NCBI GenBank assembly: GCA_002898955.1 | Contig: BEIP01000129.1 | Location: 1-5,268 of the forward strand | Source: a bacterium HR39 | Lineage (GTDB): Bacteria > Pseudomonadota > Alphaproteobacteria > Geminicoccales > Geminicoccaceae | Direction of reading: 5' to 3' | Length of the DNA: 5,268 nt | In this document: positions 1 to 5,268 of the stretch, piece after piece | How the letters are laid out: each line of letters starts with the position of its first letter | Position numbering within the stretch: the first letter of the stretch is position 1 | Notes under the pieces: generated by a model | What the model was told of the DNA's origin: nothing | Seen by the model: the letters and a program-made list of their open reading frames with translations, nothing else | Databases searched by the model: none | Made by a program: the position numbers and the translations under genes

Positions 1-1
1 G

Positions 2-463
2 ACGGACCGCATCGTCGGCCTCGAGCTGGGTGCCGACGACTACGTCCCCAAGCCCTTCAACCCGCGCGAACTCCTCGCCCGCATCCGCGCCGTGCTGCGG
101 CGCGCCAACAGCCTGCCCCCCGCGCGCGAGCGCCAGGAGTTCGGGCGCTTCCGCTTCGCCGAGTGGACCTACGACGCGGCGCGCCGGGAACTGGTGCGCG
201 GGGACGGGCTGACGGTGCCGCTGTCGGCCGCCGAAGGGGCGCTGCTCGTGGCGTTCCTGCGCCATCCCGGCGTGGTGCTGGACCGCGAGCGGCTGCTCGA
301 CCTCGCCCGCGGCCGCGACCTCAAGCCGTTCGACCGCAGCATCGACAATCTGGTGAGCCGGCTGCGCCGCAAGCTCGGCGACGATCCGCGCAGGAGCCGC
401 TTCGTGCGCACCGAGCGCGGCGGCGGCTACACCTTCGTGGCGCCGGTGGAACGGCTGGCATGA
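2..463 (+). CDS. OmpR-family response regulator, 5'-truncated
   Basis: DNA-binding output half of a two-component system: when phosphorylated by its kinase it should bind promoters and change transcription. The window opens inside the receiver domain, and 153 residues are visible, so about 85 are missing compared with OmpR (239). Visible residues 1-37 are the end of the receiver, with the GADDY-x-PKPF motif; its conserved lysine is encoded at 50-52. The phospho-acceptor aspartate lies before the window. Residues about 50-150 form a winged-helix Trans_Reg_C domain. The stretch LARGRDLKPFDRSID followed by LVSRLRRKLGDDP matches OmpR's recognition-helix region closely, and the wing ends in GGGYTFV. 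The stop TGA at 461-463 overlaps the ATG of the next gene (ATGA), indicating co-transcription and translational coupling with the kinase. OmpR is the closest family member I recognise, but orthology (osmolarity control) is not shown, so no symbol is given. Confidence 0.95.
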   Translation, partial: TDRIVGLELGADDYVPKPFNPRELLARIRAVLRRANSLPPARERQEFGRFRFAEWTYDAARRELVRGDGLTVPLSAAEGALLVAFLRHPGVVLDRERLLDLARGRDLKPFDRSIDNLVSRLRRKLGDDPRRSRFVRTERGGGYTFVAPVERLA

Positions 464-1980
464 GGCTGCTTCCCCGCACCCTGCGGGCGCGGCTCGCGCT
501 CCTGCTCTTCGCCACGCTGCTCGCCGCCCAGGCCCTCACCGTGTGGATCCTCGCCGACGAGCGGCGCCTCGCGCTGCTCACCGCCCGCCGCGAGCAGCTC
601 GTCGAGCGCACCCTCGGCCTCGCCCGGCTGCTGCACGAGGTGCCGTGGGAGCTGGAAGCGCGGGTGCTGGAGGCCGCATCGAGCCGCGGCCTCGTGTTCC
701 TGATCACCCGCGCCCCGCTCGTGGCCGAGGAGGACGGCGGCGATCTCGCCGGCGAACTGGTGGACGCCTTCGGCCTGCCGCCGGGGACGGTGCGGGTGGC
801 GCTGCTCGAGCCGGACGGCTCGCTCTTGGAGCGCCTGCCGCGGGGTGCCCGTCCGCGCCCGCCCGCGACGCTGCGCTGGAAGGAGGCCGAGCGGGAAAAC
901 CGCTGGCCCGGTCCCGGGGACGAGCTGCTGCCGTGGACCCTGCCGGAGGTGGACGACCCGTGGCTCGAGGATTTCGGCGCCCGGCCGCCCGAGGATGCCG
1001 CCTCGCACACGCGCCTCGTCGAGATGGGACGGCAGCTGTGGCGCGAATCGGCCTGGGCCATGGCGGTGTCGGTGGATCTGGGTGACGGGCGCTGGCTCGA
1101 CGCGGTGCTGGGCATCCCGCGCCTGCCGCCGCTGTTCGGTCCCTCGCTGCTGCTGGGTGTGGCGGCCTCGGCGCTGGTGGCGGGGATGGCCTGGTCCGCG
1201 CTGCGCACGCTCACCCGGCCGCTCGCGGATCTCGCCGCCGCGGCCGAGGCCTTCGGGCGCGGGCTGCCGGTGCCGGAGCTCGGCGCGCGCGGCCCCGAGG
1301 AGATCCGCCGGGCGCTCTCGGCCTTCGACCGCATGCGCGCGCGCATCGAGCGGCTCCTCGCCGACCGCCAGCAGACCCTGGCGGCGCTGGCCCACGACCT
1401 GCGCACGCCGCTCACCTCGCTGCGGCTGCGGGCCGAGTTCGTCGACGACGAGGAGACCCGCCAGCGCATCCTCGAGGCGGTGGAGGAGATCCAGCGCCTC
1501 ACCGAATCGGCCCTCGCCCTGCTGCGCGCCGAGGCCGACCGCGAGCCGCCGCGGGAGGTCGACCTGCGGGCGCTGGTGGAGAGCGTGGCGGAGGACCTCG
1601 CCGATCTCGGGGGCGATGTGGAGGTGGCGCCGGGCCCGCCGGTGCGGGTGCAGGCCAGGCTGGATCCGCTGCGCCGCGCGCTGCGCAATCTCGTCGAGAA
1701 CGCGGTGCGCTACGGCCGCCGCGCCCGCATCCGCATCGAGGCGGACCGCACCGAGGTGCGGGTGGTGATCGAGGACGAGGGGCCGGGCATTCCCGAGGAC
1801 ATGCTGGAGCGGGTGTTCGAGCCCTTCGTGCGCCTCGAGGCGAGCCGCTCGCGGGAGACGGGCGGAAGCGGGCTGGGGCTCGCCATCGCCCGCACCGTGG
1901 CCCGCGCGCACGGCGGTGACGTGCGCCTCGAAAACCGCCGCGAAGGAGGCCTGCGCGCCATCCTCCTCCTGCCGCGCTGA
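460..1980 (+). CDS. EnvZ-type membrane sensor histidine kinase
   Basis: Inner-membrane sensor kinase of 506 residues, the likely partner of the upstream OmpR-type regulator. Domains in order: transmembrane helix 1 at about residues 11-31; an extracytoplasmic sensor region of about 190 residues (32-224); transmembrane helix 2 at about 225-248; a HAMP linker at about 249-300; HisKA with the motif AHDLRTPLTSLRLRAEF, where H312 is the predicted phosphorylated histidine; and HATPase_c with the N box LVENAVRYG (N414), the G1 box EDEGPGIP (D439), an F box (VFEPFVRLE) and the G2 box GGSGLGL (468-474). All catalytic motifs are intact. The ATG at 460 is chosen because it overlaps the regulator's stop, has a modest GGTGGA Shine-Dalgarno at 445-450 and directly precedes the basic n-region and first helix. 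The same frame is open further upstream, but that stretch only shadows the regulator. The signal is unknown. The sensor region is larger than EnvZ's and has no domain I recognise. Confidence 0.95.
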   Translation: MRLLPRTLRARLALLLFATLLAAQALTVWILADERRLALLTARREQLVERTLGLARLLHEVPWELEARVLEAASSRGLVFLITRAPLVAEEDGGDLAGELVDAFGLPPGTVRVALLEPDGSLLERLPRGARPRPPATLRWKEAERENRWPGPGDELLPWTLPEVDDPWLEDFGARPPEDAASHTRLVEMGRQLWRESAWAMAVSVDLGDGRWLDAVLGIPRLPPLFGPSLLLGVAASALVAGMAWSALRTLTRPLADLAAAAEAFGRGLPVPELGARGPEEIRRALSAFDRMRARIERLLADRQQTLAALAHDLRTPLTSLRLRAEFVDDEETRQRILEAVEEIQRLTESALALLRAEADREPPREVDLRALVESVAEDLADLGGDVEVAPGPPVRVQARLDPLRRALRNLVENAVRYGRRARIRIEADRTEVRVVIEDEGPGIPEDMLERVFEPFVRLEASRSRETGGSGLGLAIARTVARAHGGDVRLENRREGGLRAILLLPR

Positions 1981-2053
1981 GGGGGGAAGGGGCCCTTTGC
2001 GGAGCCCGCGCGAGCGGCTAGGCAGAGCTCCGGAACGCAGGGGAGGCCGGACG
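1981..2053. other. Intergenic gap between the kinase and TPP genes
   Basis: These 73 bases separate two genes on the same strand. A six-base inverted repeat, CGGAGC at 2000-2005 and GCTCCG at 2027-2032, encloses a 21-base loop. It has no T-run after it, so I do not call it a terminator. I see no convincing -35/-10 promoter pair. The TPP gene may therefore be read from the two-component promoter, or it may have a promoter too weak in consensus for me to recognise. Confidence 0.6.
2042..2046 (+). promoter_or_regulatory. Shine-Dalgarno GGAGG for the TTG start at 2054
   Basis: A perfect GGAGG inside GGGGAGG, seven bases before the TTG at 2054. It decides the start: no ATG or GTG nearby in this frame has a comparable site, and protein similarity to TPP enzymes begins about ten residues after this TTG. 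The frame is open back to 1916, but that upstream part overlaps the kinase gene. Confidence 0.8.
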
Positions 2054-3249
2054 TTGAGCGGATCGTCGACTTGCGCTGCCGCGCAGGCCGCGCTGGAGAC
2101 GGCGGCGGCCGCGGGCGTCGAAGTCTGCTTCGCCAATCCCGGCACCACCGAGCTGCCGCTGGTGCTGGCGCTCGATCGCATCCCCGCCATCCGGCCCGTG
2201 TTGTGCCTGCACGAGAACGTGGCGACCGGCGCGGCCGACGCGTGGGGGCGGCTGCGCGGCAGCCCCGCCCTCGCCCTGCTCCACACCGGCCCCGGCCTCG
2301 CCAACGGCATGGCCAACCTCCACAACGCCCGCAAGGCGAAGAGCCCGGTGGTGGCGCTGGTGGGGGACCACGCGAGCTGGCACCGCCCGGCCGATCCGCC
2401 GCTCGCCATGGACGTGGAGGCCGCCGCGGCCACCGTGGCGGATGCGGTGCTCACCGTGCGCCGGCCGGACCAGGCGGCCGCCTGGCTGGCCGAGGCCGTC
2501 GCCTTCGCCCGCGGCCGCGGGGGTCGGGTGGCGGTGGTGAATTTTCCCCACGACCACCAGCTCGCCCCCGCATCCGGGCCCGCAAAGCCGGTGGCCCCCG
2601 AGCCGCCGTCCCCGCCCGATCCACGCGCTCTGGACGCGGCCGCGGATCTGCTGCGCCGGGCACGGCGTCCCTGTCTCTACCTCGGCGGCGCCGCCCTGTT
2701 CGGCGAAGGGCTCGTGCTGGCCGGGCGGATCGCCGCTGCCTGCGGGGCGAGCCTGATCTCCCCCACGAGCTTTTCCCGCATCGAGACCGGATGCGGCCTG
2801 CCGCCGCTCCTGCGCCTTCCCTACTTCCCCGAGAAGGCGCAGGAGGTCTTCGACGCCCACGACGCCGTGGTGGTGCTGGGCGCGCGCGATCCCGTCGCCT
2901 TCTTCGGCCATCCCGATCTGCCGGCCCGCTTCCTCGATTCCCACCCGGCGGTGGTGCGCGCGGCCGGCCCCGGGGACGATGTGCCGGCGGCGCTCTCCGG
3001 CCTCGTCGAACGGCTCGGCGCGAAGGACGCCACCGTTCCGGCCGGTGAGCCGCTGCCCCGGGCGAGGGGTCCGCTCGATCCGGTCGGCCTGGGGGCGGTC
3101 TTCGCCAGGGCGGTGCCCGAAGGGGGCGTGGTGGTGCTCACCGCCGTCTCGAGCGCCCACGTCTATTCGCAGCTCGCCCAGCGCGCGGCGCCCCACACCG
3201 AGATCGCGCTCACCGGCGGGGCCATCGGCGAGGGCACGGCGCTCGCCGT

Positions 3250-3253
3250 GGGG
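3250..3253 (+). other. Frameshift site: G run one base short
   Basis: The frame used from 2054 reads GTG GGG CGG CGC TGG here and leaves family similarity at once. The frame one base back reads GCG GCG CTG GCG CGG CCG GAC GTG CGC, giving the expected AALARPDVR. Five Gs instead of four would join both halves seamlessly as AVGAALARPDVR. Homopolymer G runs in GC-rich DNA are common sites of sequencing error and of replication slippage. No classical X-XXY-YYZ slippery heptamer is present. Confidence 0.85.
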
Positions 3254-3566
3254 CGGCGCTGGCGCGGCCGGACGTGCGCATCCTCCACCTCGAGGCGGAC
3301 GGCAGCCTCGCCTATCTGCCCGCCGGCCTGTGGACCCAGGCGCGCGAGGGGCTGCGGGTGACCACGGTGGTGTGCGCGAACCGGCGCTATCGCATCCTCG
3401 GCCTCGAGCTGCAGCGGGCGGGCGTGGAGGCCGGCGGCGCGACGCGGCGGCTTCTGGAGCTCGCGGAGCCCGCCATCTCCTGGGTGGACGTGGCGCGCGG
3501 TTTCGGTGTGCCGGGCGAGCGCGCGGAGACGGCCGAGGACCTGGAGGCGGCCCTCGCCCGCGCCGC

Positions 3567-3597
3567 GGCCTCGGACGGGCCCTATCTGGTCGAGGCC
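3567..3597. repeat. Inverted repeat at the convergent gene ends
   Basis: GGCCTCG at 3567-3573 and CGAGGCC at 3591-3597 form a perfect seven-pair GC-rich stem around a 17-base loop that contains the znuA stop codon (3582-3584, read on the minus strand). The location between two converging stops would suit a bidirectional transcription barrier. There is no T-tract on either side, and the repeat lies in coding sequence of the TPP gene, so it may be chance in GC-rich DNA. Confidence 0.3.
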
Positions 3598-4568
3598 CTG
3601 CTGCCGCCGTCCTGACCCGCCAGACAGGCCACCAGGGACTCGGCGTTCCGGCGCATCAGCGCGGACCAGGAGTCCGGAGCGGGTTCGAGGCCGAGGCCCA
3701 CGGGATCGAGCTCGCCGATGCGCGCACCCACCTCCGCCGCCACCCGCTCCACCAGCCGCCGGTCCATCTGCGGCTCGGCGAAGATGCACACCACGCCGGC
3801 CGCGCGCGCCCGCTCTACCAGCTCGGCGAAGCTGCGCGCCCCCGCGGGGAGTTCCGGTGAGATCACCAGCGCCCCGAGCCCGCGCAGGCCGAAGAAGCGC
3901 TCGAAGTACTGGAAGGAGTCGTGGGCGACGAGGAAGGGGCGCTCCCGCACCGGCTCCAGGAGCGCCCGCAGTTCGTCCGCGAGCGCGTCCACCCGAACCT
4001 CGAAGGCCGCGAGGGCCGCACGGTAGACCTGCGCTCCGTCCGGATCCCGGCGCACCAGCGCATCGGCCAGCGCGCGGGCGATCACCTTGGCGTTCTCCGG
4101 ATCCAGCCACAGGTGCGGATCCACCGCGCCTTCCCCGTGGTCCGCGGCCTCTCCGCCCTCGTGATCCCGCTCCCCGTGGCCGTGGCCCTCGTGGTCCTCC
4201 TCCCCGTGGGCGTGCGGGGTGCGCAGCGGCAGCAGGCGGACCCCCGGCAGCTCCAGCGCCGTCAGCAGCTCGGCACCGCCGGCCAGCGACGTGATGGCGC
4301 GCGCGAGCGGCCCCTCGAGCTGCGGTCCCACCCACAGCACGAGGTCGGCCCGTGCGAGCCGCCGCGCCTCGCCGGGGCGGAGCTGGTAGAGGTGCGGCGA
4401 GGCGGAGGGCGGCAGCAGCAGCTCCACCGTGGCGCGGTCCCCCGCCACCGCCGCCGCGATACCGGAAAGCGGCGCGATGCTCGCCACCACCCGCGGCGGT
4501 GCCGCCGAGACTTGCGCGGCGCCCCACACGGACCACATCAGCACGAGGACGAGGATCCGAGGTATCAT
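3582..4568 (-). CDS. znuA: Zinc ABC transporter periplasmic-binding protein ZnuA
   Basis: High-affinity Zn(II)-binding protein of 328 residues (E. coli ZnuA has 310) that feeds the ZnuBC importer from the periplasm. Residues 1-22 form a signal peptide (MIPRILVLVLMWSVWGAAQVSA) with likely cleavage VSA|APP. There is no lipobox cysteine, so the protein should be soluble. The expected metal ligands are all present: H59 in PPSASPHLYQLRP, H152 in VDPHLWLDP and H216 in LVAHDSFQYFERFFGL. A flexible His/Asp/Glu-rich loop lies between them (about 119-144, seven histidines), a ZnuA hallmark that separates it from manganese-binding relatives. The C-terminal half has VVCIFAEPQ and ends ESLVACLAG; its two cysteines match the ZnuA disulfide. 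The ATG at 4568 directly precedes the signal peptide and has a strong Shine-Dalgarno at 4576-4583. An in-frame extension upstream would overlap znuC and bury the signal peptide. It is divergent from znuC, and its last 34 bases overlap the TPP gene tail to tail. Zur repression is expected from the family, not proven here. Confidence 0.96.
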   Translation of the reverse strand: MIPRILVLVLMWSVWGAAQVSAAPPRVVASIAPLSGIAAAVAGDRATVELLLPPSASPHLYQLRPGEARRLARADLVLWVGPQLEGPLARAITSLAGGAELLTALELPGVRLLPLRTPHAHGEEDHEGHGHGERDHEGGEAADHGEGAVDPHLWLDPENAKVIARALADALVRRDPDGAQVYRAALAAFEVRVDALADELRALLEPVRERPFLVAHDSFQYFERFFGLRGLGALVISPELPAGARSFAELVERARAAGVVCIFAEPQMDRRLVERVAAEVGARIGELDPVGLGLEPAPDSWSALMRRNAESLVACLAGQDGGSRASTR

Positions 4569-4575
4569 GTCGTCA

Positions 4576-4583
4576 CTCCCTCC
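4576..4583 (-). promoter_or_regulatory. Shine-Dalgarno of znuA
   Basis: On the minus strand this reads GGAGGGAG, two overlapping anti-SD matches that end seven to ten bases before the ATG at 4568. It fixes the znuA start. Confidence 0.8.
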
Positions 4584-4600
4584 GGCACCGGTCGATGCGC

Positions 4601-4619
4601 GCGAAACAGCCTGTTCCGC
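4601..4619. promoter_or_regulatory. 19-bp palindrome, candidate operator (possibly Zur)
   Basis: GCGAAACAGCCTGTTCCGC is symmetric about C4610, with eight of nine base pairs matching; only A4604/C4616 fails. A one-base centre is unsuited to an RNA hairpin, so binding by a dimeric repressor is the more natural reading. It lies in the middle of the znuA/znuC gap, where the -10 of a znuA promoter would fall. Zur is the expected regulator from gene context, but the site differs from the AT-rich E. coli Zur box (GTTATA-type half sites), so the assignment is an inference. Confidence 0.45.
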
Positions 4620-4631
4620 CGCCGAAGGTGC

Positions 4632-4637
4632 GGTCAA
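4632..4637 (-). promoter_or_regulatory. Possible -35 element of a znuA promoter
   Basis: Reads TTGACC on the minus strand, five of six matches to the sigma-70 -35 hexamer. A -10 at normal spacing would fall at about 4608-4615, inside the palindrome, but the bases there are a poor match to TATAAT. The start of transcription would be near 4600, leaving about 30 bases of leader including the Shine-Dalgarno. The -35 alone is weak evidence. Confidence 0.3.
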
Positions 4638-4644
4638 GCCGGAA

Positions 4645-5268
<624 letters not shown>

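Larger units (their letters stand above)
2054..3615 (+). pseudogene. Acetolactate synthase large subunit-like TPP enzyme, disrupted by a one-base frameshift
   Basis: Thiamine-diphosphate-dependent enzyme of the acetolactate synthase/benzoylformate decarboxylase superfamily, probably cytoplasmic. Its reaction and substrate cannot be told from sequence. It most resembles the stand-alone 'acetolactate synthase large subunit' proteins (IlvX/PRK07586-like) rather than biosynthetic IlvB/IlvI, and no small subunit gene lies nearby. The N-terminal pyrimidine-binding domain holds FANPGTTEL (G30) and HENVATGAADAWGRL, with E54 as the expected cofactor-activating glutamate; then GPGLANGMANLHNARKAKSPVV in pieces typical of the family. 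A central domain follows at about 185-315. The C-terminal TPP/Mg-binding domain has EADGS (D416) and, 26 residues later, N443 in CANRRYRIL, a variant of the GDG-x(24-28)-N motif. The reading frame shifts by -1 at 3250-3253. Restoring one G there gives a continuous 520-residue protein of normal family length. As written, translation ends at 3361 after 435 residues, the last 35 out of frame, and loses the cofactor motif. Either a sequencing error or a real inactivating mutation. The end overlaps znuA by 34 bases. Confidence 0.85.
4569..4644. promoter_or_regulatory. Divergent znuA/znuC control region
   Basis: 76 bases between the two divergent starts, clearly poorer in GC than the surrounding genes. 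Read as codons in the znuC frame it uses many triplets rare elsewhere in the window (TCA, CCT, GCA, ACA, TGT, GGT): about 10 of 26 third positions are A or T, against very few in the genes. This supports it being non-coding. It must hold both promoters and any Zur operator. It contains the palindrome at 4601-4619, a -35-like element at 4632-4637 and the znuA ribosome binding site. Confidence 0.65.

Noticed and set aside
2000..2032. CGGAGC/GCTCCG inverted repeat after the kinase stop as a terminator
   Set aside because: Six pairs around a 21-base loop with no T-run is not a recognisable intrinsic terminator.
427..2454. A 675-codon open frame on the minus strand opposite the kinase and TPP genes
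   Set aside because: In DNA this GC-rich, stop codons are rare in all frames. The predicted protein is low-complexity (Arg, Ala, Gly, His, Gln), matches no family I know, and lies antisense to two well-supported genes.
3248..3262. Programmed -1 frameshifting in the TPP gene
   Set aside because: No slippery heptamer, no identifiable stimulatory element, and the family is normally encoded in one frame. A deletion or sequencing error explains it more simply.
3163..4536. A 457-codon open frame on the minus strand overlapping znuA in another frame
   Set aside because: Composition is Gly/Ala/Arg-rich with no domain, and it is out of frame with znuA, which has complete motifs on the same strand.

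Overview
The window is very GC-rich (roughly three quarters G+C, with almost every third codon position G or C) and densely coded. It looks like chromosomal DNA of a high-GC proteobacterium. A gammaproteobacterium is the best guess, because the response regulator resembles OmpR and the zinc transporter resembles the E. coli ZnuA/ZnuC pair along its whole length. I cannot name the species. I see no mobile element, CRISPR array, tRNA or rRNA.

Layout. (1) 2-1980, plus strand: a two-component operon. The 3' two thirds of an OmpR-family response regulator (2-463) overlaps by an ATGA junction with an EnvZ-type membrane sensor histidine kinase (460-1980). (2) 1981-2053: a 73-base gap ending in a strong Shine-Dalgarno sequence. 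(3) 2054-3615, plus strand: a thiamine-diphosphate enzyme of the acetolactate synthase large subunit-like/benzoylformate decarboxylase family. It starts at TTG and is broken by an apparent one-base deletion in a G run at 3250-3253. (4) 3582-4568, minus strand: znuA, the periplasmic zinc-binding protein, whose 3' end overlaps the end of the TPP gene tail to tail by 34 bases. (5) 4569-4644: a 76-base divergent control region with a near-perfect 19-bp palindrome. (6) 4645-5268, plus strand: znuC, the ATPase of the same zinc importer, cut by the window end. znuB probably follows.

How the genes work together. The regulator and kinase form one signalling unit with an unknown stimulus. ZnuA captures periplasmic Zn(II) and hands it to a membrane permease powered by ZnuC. 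The two are transcribed away from each other, and the shared region between them is where a Zur-type repressor would be expected to act. The TPP enzyme has no obvious functional link to either neighbour.

I did not find a convincing new biological system. The points most worth a second look are the TPP-gene frameshift and the GC-rich palindrome between znuA and znuC, which does not match the classical E. coli Zur box.
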